Of a stretch of 13,405 nt of DNA, positions 1 to 8,500 are shown piece after piece. The notes under the pieces were generated by a model that saw only the letters and a program-made list of their open reading frames with translations, was not told where the DNA came from and did no database searches. Position 1 is the first letter of the stretch; each line of letters opens with the position of its first letter. The stretch lies in assembly GCA_900556205.1 (NCBI GenBank), contig USNX01000013.1:1-13405 (forward strand), given 5' to 3'. Made by a program: the position numbers and the translations under genes. This stretch comes from an uncultured Collinsella sp. (GTDB taxonomy: Bacteria; Actinomycetota; Coriobacteriia; Coriobacteriales; Coriobacteriaceae).

Positions 1-387
1 GAAGTCGCCGGTGAAGTGCAGGTTGATGTCCTCCATGGGCACCACCTGAGCATAACCGCCGCCGGCAGCACCGCCCTTAACGCCAAAGACGGGGCCGAGC
101 GAAGGCTCGCGCAGGGCAACGGCACTCTTGACGCCGCGACGACGCAGGCCGTCGGCCAGACCGATGGTCGTGGTGGTCTTGCCCTCGCCCGCGGGCGTTG
201 GGTTGATAGCGGTCACGAGGACGAGCTTGGCCTGGTGATCAGTCGGCTCGTTGAGCAGTGAATAGTCGACCTTAGCCTTGTCGAAGCCGTACGGAATAAG
301 GTGCTTAACGTCGACGCCGGCGTTCTTGGCCACCTCGGTAATAGGCAGTGGCGTGACAGAACGTGCGATTTCGATGTCAGTAGGCAT
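1..387 (-). CDS. fhs: formate--tetrahydrofolate ligase, N-terminal part (runs off the window)
   Basis: This gene encodes the ATP-dependent ligase that joins formate to tetrahydrofolate to give 10-formyl-THF, the entry step of the methyl branch of one-carbon metabolism, in the cytoplasm. The first 129 residues are present out of about 555 usual for the family. The start [20 protein letters not shown] is typical. A P-loop TPAGEGKTT lies at residues 64-72, followed by the family signature [20 protein letters not shown] and then INLHFTGD, which ends at the window edge. The ATG at 387-385 is preceded by AAAGGA (399-394), six bases away. The gene follows ruvB in the same direction but has its own promoter candidate in the 144-bp gap, so it is probably transcribed separately. 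Identification is secure; only the 3' part is unseen. Confidence 0.96.
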   Translation of the reverse strand, partial: MPTDIEIARSVTPLPITEVAKNAGVDVKHLIPYGFDKAKVDYSLLNEPTDHQAKLVLVTAINPTPAGEGKTTTTIGLADGLRRRGVKSAVALREPSLGPVFGVKGGAAGGGYAQVVPMEDINLHFTGDF

Positions 388-427
388 GGGCGGTCCTTTC
401 GTTACCGAATGAGAAAAAGACCAATTC

Positions 428-436
428 AGCATAGCA
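428..436 (-). promoter_or_regulatory. extended -10 promoter candidate for fhs
   Basis: On the minus strand the bases read TGCTATGCT, an extended -10 (TGn followed by TATGCT, close to TATAAT). No good -35 hexamer lies 16-18 bases upstream (GTTTTA or TTTTAC is the best), which is tolerated when the TGn extension is present. It would start the transcript near 421 and leave a leader of about 34 bases before the fhs ATG. This is a pattern match only. Confidence 0.45.
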
Positions 437-531
437 CGGGCGCGCAATAGTAAAACGCCCATAACCGATGAACGGCGATATGTTTACCCGATGCCCAGCG
501 ATAGTCCAACAGCCCGCCAAAACAAAGCGCC

Positions 532-1599
532 CTAAACGGTAGGTTCAATCCCCAGGTGCTCAAAGGTGCGAAGGGTTGCCTGACGGCCCTGCGGCGTACG
601 AATCATCAACCCGCACTGCAGCAAATAGGGCTCATAGACATCCTCGAGCGTGCCCGGGTCCTCGCCCACCGCACTGGCAAGGGTCGTCAGGCCTACAGCA
701 CGGCCGGAGAACGTCTTGGCAAGCGTCTCCAAGATACGAATATCCATCCAGTCCAGACCGAGCTCGTCGATCTCGAAAAACTCGAGCGCCTGGCGGCAGA
801 TATCGAGCTCGATAGGGCCGCTGCCACGCACCTGTGCGTAATCGCGCACGCGCTTGAGAAGGCGGTTGGCAAGACGTGGCGTGCCGCGCGAACGCGAGCC
901 GATCTCGAGTGCACTGGGATGGTCGATCGTCACGCCCAGGATAGTCGCCGAGCGCGTCACAATCTGCGCGAGCTCCTCGACCGTGTAGTAATCCAGGCGA
1001 TACGAAATGCCAAAGCGGTCGCGCAACGGGCCGGTCAACATGCCTGAGCGGGTCGTTGCCGCTACCAGCGTAAACTTGGGAATATCCAGGCGAATCGAGC
1101 GCGCCGCCGGACCCTTGCCAATCACGATATCGAGGGCAAAGTCCTCCATCGCGGGGTACAGGACCTCCTCGACCGAACGGTTGAGGCGGTGGATCTCGTC
1201 GATAAACAGCACATCACCCGGCTGCAAGTTAGTAAGGATGGCCGCCAGGTCACCCGTGCGCGCGATGGCAGGGCCACTCGTGGTCTTGATCTGAGCGCCC
1301 AGCTCGTTGGCGATAACGGTGGCCAGCGTGGTCTTGCCCAGGCCCGGAGGACCCGAGAAGATCACGTGGTCGAGCGTCTCGCCACGGCTCTGCGCCGCTT
1401 CGATCAACACGCGCAGGCTCTGCTTGATGTGCTCCTGACCACAGTAATCGTCCAGGCGCTGGGGGCGCAAAGTGCGGTCGACATCGAGGTCCTCGGCCGT
1501 CAGCTCCGAGCCCACCATGCGCTCGCCGTGCGCCATGGATGCCGCCGGCGAGTTGCCGGGCGTCGCCCACAGGTCCTGAGAGTCATCGGCTTCCCACAT
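532..1599 (-). CDS. ruvB: Holliday junction branch migration ATPase RuvB
   Basis: RuvB is the hexameric AAA+ motor that, with RuvA, drives branch migration of Holliday junctions during recombination and repair. The protein is 355 residues. Walker A GPPGLGKT is at residues 83-90, Walker B is [10 protein letters not shown], the sensor region is [18 protein letters not shown], and the C-terminal winged-helix region has [11 protein letters not shown] and [10 protein letters not shown]. The conserved start of the AAA+ part, [14 protein letters not shown], comes after about 40 residues, so the N-terminus is somewhat longer than usual. The chosen ATG (1599-1597) forms a TGATG overlap with the ruvA stop, matching the ruvC/ruvA junction. 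A GTG one codon earlier or Met22/Met28 remain possible starts. It is the last gene of the ruvCAB operon; I saw no convincing terminator in the 144 bases beyond it. Confidence 0.97.
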   Translation of the reverse strand: MWEADDSQDLWATPGNSPAASMAHGERMVGSELTAEDLDVDRTLRPQRLDDYCGQEHIKQSLRVLIEAAQSRGETLDHVIFSGPPGLGKTTLATVIANELGAQIKTTSGPAIARTGDLAAILTNLQPGDVLFIDEIHRLNRSVEEVLYPAMEDFALDIVIGKGPAARSIRLDIPKFTLVAATTRSGMLTGPLRDRFGISYRLDYYTVEELAQIVTRSATILGVTIDHPSALEIGSRSRGTPRLANRLLKRVRDYAQVRGSGPIELDICRQALEFFEIDELGLDWMDIRILETLAKTFSGRAVGLTTLASAVGEDPGTLEDVYEPYLLQCGLMIRTPQGRQATLRTFEHLGIEPTV

Positions 1600-2219
1600 C
1601 ACGCATCCATTCCGAGTCGCTTAAGCGCCGCGCCGAGCAGATCCTCGACACGCATATTCTGCCCATCATACCCGCTCAGGGCAACATCGGTCTCCTGCGG
1701 GCTAAAGCCCATGGAAAGGAGCGCCGCACGGGCATCATCGATCGCCGAGGGAGCGGCAGCGGGCACGGGCATCGCAACCTGTCCGGGAATCACGTCGACC
1801 GGCACAAAGCCCTTATCCTTGGCAAAGGTGCTCTTGAGTTCCAGGATCAGGCGCTGAGCTGTCTTTTTGCCCACACCGGGTACCTTGGCCATGCCCTTGT
1901 CGTCCTCGGCCATCACCAGCGAATACAGCTGCCCCACGGTATAGGTGGAAAGCACGGCAAGCGCCAGGCGCGGGCCAACGCCCGAAACGGACACGAGCCG
2001 GTCGAACATCGTGCGCTCATCCTTTGAGGAAAAACCGAAAAGTGTCATGGCGTCCTCGCGCACCTGCATACGCGTGTAGAGGCGGACCTCGCCACCGGGC
2101 GTCGGCAACGTGGCCGCAGTGCTGCCCGAAATGCCGAGCTCAAAGCCAACGCCCGACACATCGACGACAGCAGAGCTCATCGTGGCCTCGACAAGCGTTC
2201 CGTGGAGCTGGGAAATCAT
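1599..2219 (-). CDS. ruvA: Holliday junction DNA-binding protein RuvA
   Basis: RuvA binds the four-way junction as a tetramer and loads RuvB. The 206-residue product is normal in length. It opens with MISQLHGTL, the usual OB-fold start, followed by [10 protein letters not shown] and [17 protein letters not shown]. Two helix-hairpin-helix motifs follow: [16 protein letters not shown] and [18 protein letters not shown]. The C-terminal RuvB-contact domain ([16 protein letters not shown]) comes after a proline/alanine-rich linker. The frame is open for 80 further codons upstream, but that extension lies inside ruvC and is not RuvA-like. The ATG at 2219-2217 overlaps the ruvC stop as TGATG, and the stop overlaps the ruvB start in the same way, so the three proteins are probably made by coupled translation. 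Confidence 0.97.
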   Translation of the reverse strand: MISQLHGTLVEATMSSAVVDVSGVGFELGISGSTAATLPTPGGEVRLYTRMQVREDAMTLFGFSSKDERTMFDRLVSVSGVGPRLALAVLSTYTVGQLYSLVMAEDDKGMAKVPGVGKKTAQRLILELKSTFAKDKGFVPVDVIPGQVAMPVPAAAPSAIDDARAALLSMGFSPQETDVALSGYDGQNMRVEDLLGAALKRLGMDA

Positions 2220-2740
2220 CAGTATCCGGTTCCTCTCTGTTGATAGAACTCGCCACCGGTAAGGGCGCGGGTGCGGCTGAGGTTTACGTGGCAGATGGCG
2301 CAAGCCAGGGCATCGGCGGCATGGTCGGGATGCGGGTCGTGGTCGAGCTGCGTTAGCGTGCGTACCATGTAGGCGACCTGCCGCTTGTCCGCGGCGCCGG
2401 TGCCCACCACAGCCTGCTTGATCTGCATGGGCGTGTATTCGCCAATCTCGAGCGCGCATTCCGACAGCGCCACGAGTGCAGCCCCGCGGGCATGCGCCGT
2501 AGGAATTGCCGAGCGAACGTTAGCACCAAAGTAAATGCTCTCGATAGCAGCGGTATCGGGTCGATAACGCTCCACGACACCCTTGAGGTCGCGGGCGATA
2601 TGCGACAGGCGCACCGCGAGCGGACTTCCGGCACTGGTCTCGATGCAGCCGTAGGCACGGCAGCGAACCTCGCCGCGCCGCTCCTCGATAATCCCCCAAC
2701 CCGTATGGGCCAAACCGGGGTCGATACCCAAAATGACCAA
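2219..2740 (-). CDS. ruvC: Holliday junction resolvase RuvC (TTG start)
   Basis: RuvC is the dimeric nuclease that cuts Holliday junctions symmetrically. The product is 173 residues and starts MVILGIDPG. The acidic metal-binding residues are visible: D7 in GIDPG, E67 in AIESIYFG, and H140 and D143 in HPDHAADALA. Histidine at the third position is also known in Thermus RuvC, so the active site looks complete. Start choice: no ATG is available near the conserved N-terminus. The TTG at 2740-2738 is preceded at five bases by GGGGAGG (2752-2746) and puts D7 exactly where the family has it. A TTG seven codons upstream has no such site. ruvC is the first gene of ruvCAB, downstream of a LexA box, and its stop overlaps the ruvA ATG. 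Confidence 0.96.
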   Translation of the reverse strand: MVILGIDPGLAHTGWGIIEERRGEVRCRAYGCIETSAGSPLAVRLSHIARDLKGVVERYRPDTAAIESIYFGANVRSAIPTAHARGAALVALSECALEIGEYTPMQIKQAVVGTGAADKRQVAYMVRTLTQLDHDPHPDHAADALACAICHVNLSRTRALTGGEFYQQRGTGY

Positions 2741-2745
2741 GCCGA

Positions 2746-2752
2746 CCTCCCC
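2746..2752 (-). promoter_or_regulatory. ribosome binding site that fixes the ruvC TTG start
   Basis: On the minus strand the bases are GGGGAGG, a strong Shine-Dalgarno five bases before TTG 2740-2738. It lies inside the longer open frame that begins at 2761, and so argues against that upstream start. Confidence 0.75.
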
Positions 2753-2795
2753 TCGCCACAAGCACAGCGCAAGACAAGGCCCCGCGCATCATTCA

Positions 2796-2809
2796 CGAAC
2801 GTCTGTTCT
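2796..2809. promoter_or_regulatory. LexA (SOS) box upstream of ruvCAB
   Basis: The plus strand reads CGAAC GTCT GTTCT, containing the perfect half-sites GAAC and GTTC four bases apart. This matches the LexA operator of Gram-positive bacteria and Actinobacteria (CGAAC-N4-GTTCG), with one outer base changed. It touches the 3' edge of the extended -10 element at 2810-2818 and lies 56 bases upstream of the ruvC TTG, where LexA would block polymerase. ruv genes are classic SOS genes, so site and target agree. Confidence 0.82.
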
Positions 2810-2818
2810 AGAATAACA
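2810..2818 (-). promoter_or_regulatory. extended -10 promoter candidate for ruvCAB
   Basis: The minus strand reads TGTTATTCT, that is TGn followed by TATTCT, a good extended -10. No convincing -35 is seen 16-18 bases upstream. Its downstream edge abuts the LexA box, which supports its being the regulated promoter. The transcript would start near 2803, inside the box, leaving a leader of about 60 bases. Confidence 0.55.
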
Positions 2819-2877
2819 CAACGGGGCCGAAATGCTTAGTTGAAGTATCGGGGCTGGGAGCGAATCCTATCCCATAG

Positions 2878-4863
2878 TTAGTTCTGCGAAAAAAAGGGGG
2901 ACTGCCTCGGATCCACCGGCGGATGCGGCATCGGACCACCCTGGGGCCCACCCTGCGGACCGCCCTGACCGCCCATCATCTTATCGATGGCGTCCTGAAC
3001 CTCGCCCTCGAACTTTTTCATACCCTCATGCAAACGACGCTGGCCATCCTCAGAGCGCAGCTCCTCCATCTGCTCGGGCGAAATACCCAGTAGCTCGCCC
3101 AGCACGCCCATCATCTCGTTTCGCACGCGCTCGCTCGTATCCTCGTCAGCAAAACGGCGCACCTCGGCGCGCGCCAGCGAATCGACCGTCATACGCTCCT
3201 TGCCGTTAAGCCCCAGGTCGGACCACGCGAGCATATACGGCCAGGCACGCTCGGCAAACGAACGGGCCGAGACGATCGGCGCCATCGGCAACATGCGGCG
3301 GGCAGCCTCACCCTGTCGAACGAGCATCAGCAGCAGCGAGCAAGCCTCAGGCTTGCCAGCGGCCATCGGGATGTCGTCGAAAGATCGATTGCGGTCCACG
3401 TGCGCCTCGAGCGCGCCATCGACCTCACCCGGCTCAAGCCCGCCGAGCAGCTGTGCCGCGCGGTCGAGCATATCGACCGGACCGTCGAGCGTCGAGAGCG
3501 CTTGCGCCAGCACGCGCTCCATACAATCTTCCACCGCGTTGAGCGTCACGAGCTCTTGGGGCACCACGGCAGACGTGCGGTTGCGCACACGCGCCACAAA
3601 CTCAAGCGTCGACAGGTACACATCGCCAAAGGGCGCGTAATCGCCCTGGTAGCCGCCGCAAAGCGCCGGCGCCGCCAGCGCGTACTCGGTTTTGGACAGC
3701 GGGCTCAGCGCCATCGCACCCAGCTCGAGCGCCGTGTCCTCCAGCATGAGGCCCAACGTGCGCGAGCGCAGACGCTCGGCATCGCCCGCCGACACGTCGC
3801 GATCGAGCACACGCGCCGCATCCGGTGCATCGCGCTCGACGGTGCGAATGTGCAGACGCTCGGCGATGGCGCGGACGGCGGCACAGCGGGCAGCCTCGGC
3901 CTCTTCCTGCGCCGGCGTAAAGATACGGTTGCGCCCCAGCACCAGGCCAATCACATTGCGCGGGCCCAGAGCGTCGACGGCCAGCGCCGCCAGCAGGGAC
4001 GACGGCAAGTCACCCTCGAGTGTCACCACAGCACGCGACGCACCGTGGGCTCGGGCGTTGTCGCGCACGGCGAGCACCAGCGCCTGCCACAGCCACTCCT
4101 CGGAACGGAACTCGGGCAGTTCGTGATCCTCCAGGGCATCGAGCATCACGCCGCGCTGAATCTCCTGAACCAGCAGGCTCTCCTCAAAGCACGGCGCCTG
4201 GGCCACCACGCGACCGCAGTCGTCGAGCACAAACGAACCGCCGGTATACACCGACTCGTCATAGGCACCGACCGGCGCCATGCAGGCAAACCACACGCTG
4301 CGCTTGGATGCGATCTTGCGGTAGGCGCCGCTGCGAACGGCAGCAATGGCGGCAGTCTCGCGGTCGGTCATGTCAAACGCGTTGAATTGGAAATACGCAA
4401 TGAGGTCAACACCGGTCGGCAACATCTCGAGTTCGCGGTCCAAGTCAAAAATCACGGCGATGCGCACGCCGTCCACGTCGAACACCGGCGGCGCCCAACG
4501 TGTGTCGTTGTTCTCGCCACGCTGCAGGGCAATGCTCGAACGCGCCGGCACCACATGACCGTCCTTGAGCATCATGTAGTCGAGCAGCGGCTGGCCCTCA
4601 AACGAAACCGCCGCGGGCACGATGCAGATCATGTCAAGCTCCTGGATACGCTCGGCGACACCAGTCAAACCGGCAAGCACGTCGTGCTCAAAGTCGGCAG
4701 CGCCCACCAGGCCACCGGGCATGGCGCCCATAAAGAGCGGAGCCGGAACGCACAGCACGCGCGCCCCGCGCTCGTGGGCCAGACGAGCCTGGTCCTCGAT
4801 GCGGCCGCAAATGCCCTCAATATCACCCAGGCGCATATCGATCTGTGCAAGCGCGAGCTTCAT
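2878..4863 (-). CDS. NAD+ synthetase (glutamine-hydrolysing)-like protein with degenerate active sites
   Basis: The 661-residue product follows the plan of glutamine-dependent NadE: an N-terminal nitrilase/glutaminase domain (about 1-235; MKLALAQIDMRLGDIEG and the end signature GGSFVLDDCGRVVAQAP) and a C-terminal NAD synthase domain (about 255-540; ALVLAVRDNARAHG, LLAALAVDALGPRNV, GGYQGDYAPFGDVY). Catalytic residues are missing. The triad Glu is Ala41, the Lys position near 110 is Ser, the nucleophile Cys is Phe139 (VIFDLD for ICEDLW), and the SGGIDS ATP loop reads EGDLPS (283-288). A roughly 120-residue C-terminal extension is acidic and ends in a GGP-rich tail. The fold is recognised; NAD synthesis is therefore doubtful and the real function unknown. 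The start at 4863 is chosen because GGAAAGGG (4878-4871) precedes it by eight bases and the family begins there; an ATG at 4890 has no such site. It lies between the superoxide reductase terminator and ruvC. Confidence 0.8.
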   Translation of the reverse strand: MKLALAQIDMRLGDIEGICGRIEDQARLAHERGARVLCVPAPLFMGAMPGGLVGAADFEHDVLAGLTGVAERIQELDMICIVPAAVSFEGQPLLDYMMLKDGHVVPARSSIALQRGENNDTRWAPPVFDVDGVRIAVIFDLDRELEMLPTGVDLIAYFQFNAFDMTDRETAAIAAVRSGAYRKIASKRSVWFACMAPVGAYDESVYTGGSFVLDDCGRVVAQAPCFEESLLVQEIQRGVMLDALEDHELPEFRSEEWLWQALVLAVRDNARAHGASRAVVTLEGDLPSSLLAALAVDALGPRNVIGLVLGRNRIFTPAQEEAEAARCAAVRAIAERLHIRTVERDAPDAARVLDRDVSAGDAERLRSRTLGLMLEDTALELGAMALSPLSKTEYALAAPALCGGYQGDYAPFGDVYLSTLEFVARVRNRTSAVVPQELVTLNAVEDCMERVLAQALSTLDGPVDMLDRAAQLLGGLEPGEVDGALEAHVDRNRSFDDIPMAAGKPEACSLLLMLVRQGEAARRMLPMAPIVSARSFAERAWPYMLAWSDLGLNGKERMTVDSLARAEVRRFADEDTSERVRNEMMGVLGELLGISPEQMEELRSEDGQRRLHEGMKKFEGEVQDAIDKMMGGQGGPQGGPQGGPMPHPPVDPRQSPFFSQN

Positions 4864-4870
4864 GGCCCAG

Positions 4871-4878
4871 CCCTTTCC
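4871..4878 (-). promoter_or_regulatory. ribosome binding site that fixes the NadE-like start
   Basis: GGAAAGGG on the minus strand lies eight bases before ATG 4863-4861. The ATG nine codons further upstream (4890-4888) has no purine-rich site before it, so the shorter protein beginning MKLALAQID is preferred. Confidence 0.65.
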
Positions 4879-4904
4879 GTCGTAAACCATCGAAATCGTA
4901 GTAA

Positions 4905-4935
4905 AAGCGCCGGCCGCATAATGCAGCCGGCGCTT
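4905..4935 (-). terminator. intrinsic terminator after the superoxide reductase gene
   Basis: There is a perfect 10-bp stem (4905-4914 with 4926-4935; AAGCGCCGGC and its complement). An internal C/A mismatch, a further three pairs (GCA/TGC) and a TAA loop sit above it. Read on the minus strand the stem ends in GCGCTTTTAC, giving a short T-run. It lies 46 bases beyond the stop at 4981 and before the NadE-like gene. There is no T-run in the plus direction. The T-tract is short, so some read-through into the next gene is plausible. Confidence 0.72.
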
Positions 4936-4980
4936 GCATGTGCATATGCTAGTTATGATACCCCGAGCGGGGGCGCGCTC

Positions 4981-5343
4981 CTAGAATGTCGCGGACCACA
5001 GCCCGTGCAGGTTGCAGTAGGCATAGACGGTACCGGTCTTGGAGCCGCCCGCGAAAAACGTCGCGGGTTTCATGCCGGGCTCAAGGTAATGAACCTCTAA
5101 GCGGCCCTCGGCCTCAAGCGCAATCCACTCAATGTAGTGTTCGGGCAGGCTGGGGTGCTCGACCGAGCCAACGCGTGCACGAATCACGTGACCGTCGCGC
5201 TCGGTCTCGACAACAGGCACGTGCTTCTCGTGCGCCGCGTCCTCAGTGTTTGCGGTCAGTTCCGTGCAACCGGCAGGGGTCGCAACGTCGTCGCCAAGGG
5301 CAGCGATGAGCTTACCGTCGGGGTCCTTAAAGAATTTCGCCAT
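4981..5343 (-). CDS. superoxide reductase (desulfoferrodoxin/neelaredoxin family), centre II only
   Basis: This cytoplasmic iron protein reduces superoxide to hydrogen peroxide without releasing oxygen, a defence typical of anaerobes. The product is 120 residues. The mononuclear iron site (centre II) is complete: H41 in EKHVP, H63 in VEHP, H69 in EHYIEW, and C110 and H113 in YCNLHGLW. The catalytic E39 and K40 are also present. The N-terminal 36 residues correspond in length to a desulforedoxin domain (…ANTEDAAHEKHVP is the family linker) but hold a single Cys (C26) instead of four, so the rubredoxin-like iron centre I cannot form. This resembles the class III enzymes. ATG 5343-5341 has AAGGAG (5355-5350) six bases before it; the longer open frame upstream is not family-like. 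It is followed by an intrinsic terminator. Confidence 0.93.
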   Translation of the reverse strand: MAKFFKDPDGKLIAALGDDVATPAGCTELTANTEDAAHEKHVPVVETERDGHVIRARVGSVEHPSLPEHYIEWIALEAEGRLEVHYLEPGMKPATFFAGGSKTGTVYAYCNLHGLWSATF

Positions 5344-5508
5344 GATGTTCTCCTTTGCTGATGTGCCAATGTTCTTGATGGTTCTTATGCCCAAAGGCAG
5401 ACAAACCATCCACGGCATTGCAAATGAACACATAACGGACCAGGCAAGCGGTCGGGCCAAAATGCGTCGACCGTCCTGCCCACTCCAGCAGTCCCACCCC
5501 GCGCGCGG

Positions 5509-8500
5509 CTAGCGCCCGTCGCCGCCGAGCAGCGCCAGAACATCCTCGCGCGTGAACAGTGCCGACGAGATGCCGTCGCCGCCGAGCACGCTGTTGACCA
5601 GGTCGCGCTTGGACTCCTGCATCTGCATAATGCGCTCCTCGATCGTGTCCTTGGCGATGAGCTTGTACACGGTCACGGTATGTTGCTGGCCAATACGATG
5701 CGCGCGGTCAGTCGCTTGGTCCTGCGCCGCCACGTTCCACCACGGGTCGTAGTGGATTACCACGTCGGCCGCCGTCAGGTTAAGGCCCACGCCGCCCGCC
5801 TTGAGCGAGATCAAAAAGACCGGCACCTCGCCCGCCTGGAACTGTGCGACCATCTTGGCGCGGCTCTCTTTAGACGATGCGCCCGTGAGCTTAAGGAAGG
5901 CGATATCCTCCTTGGCCAGGCGCTTACCGATAATATCGAGCATACCCGTAAACTGGCTGAACAACAGGATGCGATGTCCGCCGTCGAGTGCGCCGTGCAC
6001 GAGCTCCATGCACGTATCGAGCTTGGCGCTCCCCGCCTTGTAATCCTCGTAGTGCAGACGCGGGTCGCAGCAGATCTGGCGCAGCTTGGTGAGCTCGGCA
6101 AGTACCTTGAGCTTGTCCTTCTTAAACTCCCCGGCCTCGCGGTGCTGCACCTGCTGGGCGATGCGGTCCTGGTTGGCCAGGTAGAGCTTGCGCTGCTCGC
6201 CGGTGAGCTGCGCCATGACCGTGTCCTCGATCTTTTCGGGCAGATCGGCCACCACGTCCTCCTTGACACGGCGCAGTACAAACGGCGACACGAGTGCCTG
6301 CAGACGAGCGGCGCTGTCGCCCTCGGCGTGCTCGACCGGGCTTTCGAAGCGCTTGGCAAACGACTCGCGCGTGCCAAGCAGGCCCGGCATCAAAAAGTCG
6401 AAGATGCTCCAGAGCTCGGACAAGCGGTTTTCGATGGGCGTGCCCGTCAGGCAAAGCGCACGCCGGCAGGCAGGCGCTTGGCGGCACGCGCTACCTGCGT
6501 GAGCGGGTTTTTAATGTACTGGGCCTCGTCGAGCACCACGCGGGCAAAATCCTGCTCGACGTACTCGTCGATATCGCGCCGCATAAGGTCATACGACGTC
6601 ACGACCACGTTATGCTCGGCAACGCCGGCAATCTGCACGCGACGCTGCGCCTTGGCGCCCACGATGGCGCACACATCGAGCGACGGGGCAAAGCGCTCCA
6701 GCTCGGCGGTCCAGTTGTACACAAGCGACGCAGGGCACACCACAAGCGTGGGCTTGGCGTCCCCCGCTTCCACGCGCGCCAGGATATGTGCGATCATCTG
6801 CAGCGTTTTGCCCAGGCCCATGTCGTCGGCCAAGATGCCGCCAAGGCCCAGGTGTTCGAGCGAGCCGAGCCACTGGTATCCGTCGACCTGATAGCCGCGC
6901 AGTGTGGCCTTGAGTGAGACCGGCACCGTAAAGTCCATCTTGCCGAGCGTATCCAAGCGCTCGACGGTGCGGCGGAACGCGGCGTCACGATCGGCCTCGA
7001 GCGCGGGCGTGCGCGCGAGCATGCTATCGACGAATAGGGTACTCGACGCGGGAAGCGACACGCCGTCGAGCAGGTCGACGGCATCGACACCCAGGTCCTC
7101 GGCGAGGCCAAACGCGGCTCGGGCGCCCTCGTCCAGGCGAATGATGTCGCCGGACGTGAGACGCGCAAACGTCTGGTGACGCTTGTACGAATCGAGATAG
7201 ACGGCAAGGTCCGCGGCCGAAAGCCCGCTCGCACCCAGCTCGACATCGAGCAGATTGCTCTTGACGGTCGCACGCACCGAAAGCTTGGGCGCAGGGCGGA
7301 CCGAGATCTGGCGCAGACGGTCGCTGAGCATGACCTCACCCAGCTCGGACAGGGCGGACAGGCCCTCGGTCAGCAAGCAGAACAGGCTCTCGTCGTCGCG
7401 CTCCTCAAACGCCAGGCCGCCCTCGTAAAAGTCGAAATACAGGGCCGCCGTGTCCATAACGCGAAACTCTGCTATCTCGTCGCGCGGCGGCACGCCCGGG
7501 CGCTGTTCTTCGAAGGGGCTTCCCGGAGCACCCAGGCTAAAGAGATCTGCCGACCAATCACCGTAGGCAACCGTAATCTTGCAGGTCACGAGCCCGTCGT
7601 CGACACCGATTGCCATGGCAAAGCTCGGCTCGGGCGCCACGGTGTCGAGCACGGCGGGAGCGGTGAGGTCAGTGTATTCGCGCAGCACGGGCAGTGCCAT
7701 GCGGCAGAATTCGCCCACCTGTTCGGCGGCGATATGGACCGGCGTGCGACAAGGCAGCAGACGCGACAGAAACGGTGCGGCATGCTGAGCAAACGCTGCA
7801 TCGGCGCGGCGCGCGCGGTGCGTGTCGACCAGATAGGCCGCGTCGCCTGCGACAAAGCAGTACGTATCGGCCGGCAGGCGCAGGTCGTAGCTGCCACCGG
7901 CCGCCGGCGCGATCTTGGCGGCAAGGAGTGGCGGTTGTTTTGCCGAGGCCTCGTCCTCCCCCACCGGCAACAACTCAACCGCCACCTCGTAGGAACGATG
8001 CGTCGTCGTTCCCCGCGACCAGGCGGGCTCAAAGGAAATGGTCCGGCCACGCAGCAGGTCCAGCATGTATACGATGTCATGCTCGGACAGCGGCAGCTGG
8101 CGCTCGGCGACAAAGCCGCTGCGTGCAAAATCGTACGACGCCGAACGCGAACTTGTGATGTCGCTCAGATACACAACCGTTGCCACAACAAGGTCGAGTA
8201 GACGCACCGAAACCTCGTCGAAGGCCTCAGGTGTATGGAGGAATGTGAGCTTTTTGCCGTACGAGAACGTGCCGCCGCGCACGTAGGCGGCGGCCATGCC
8301 GTCGATGTCCTTGACCACGTAGGACACCGAGCCGCAGCGGATGCGAAGCTCGAGCGCCCAGCTAAAGCGGTCGGCAAACAGCGGATTGTAGTACGGTACC
8401 AGCGAGGGCTCCAACACCGCCTTGGGGGCATCGGGGTCGACAGTGCCGGCGAGCTTGCGGCGCATGCCCGCCAACTCATCCATGCGCGCGTCCGAAAGAT

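Noticed and set aside
438..460. GGGCG…CGCCC hairpin in the ruvB-fhs gap as the ruvCAB terminator.
   Set aside because: Five-bp stem, 13-base loop and no T-run after it on the minus strand.
2778..2828. A 7-bp inverted repeat (GGCCCCG/CGGGGCC) around the LexA box.
   Set aside because: The 37-base loop, short arms and lack of a T-run make it a poor terminator; chance is likely in GC-rich DNA.
4961..4972. CCCCGAGCGGGG just beyond the superoxide reductase stop, as a terminator.
   Set aside because: The stem is only four to five pairs with a tiny loop and no following T-run; the hairpin at 4905-4935 is far better.
3400..5100. A 566-codon plus-strand open frame opposite the NadE-like gene and superoxide reductase.
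   Set aside because: It is rich in His, Arg and Gln with no domain, and it runs across two well-supported minus-strand genes and a terminator; a shadow of codon bias.
6447..6460. Programmed -1 frameshifting in the SNF2 gene.
   Set aside because: The bases before the stop (TTTGCCTGA) do not form an X-XXY-YYZ slippery site and no clear stimulatory stem was seen; a simple one-base deletion is the better explanation.
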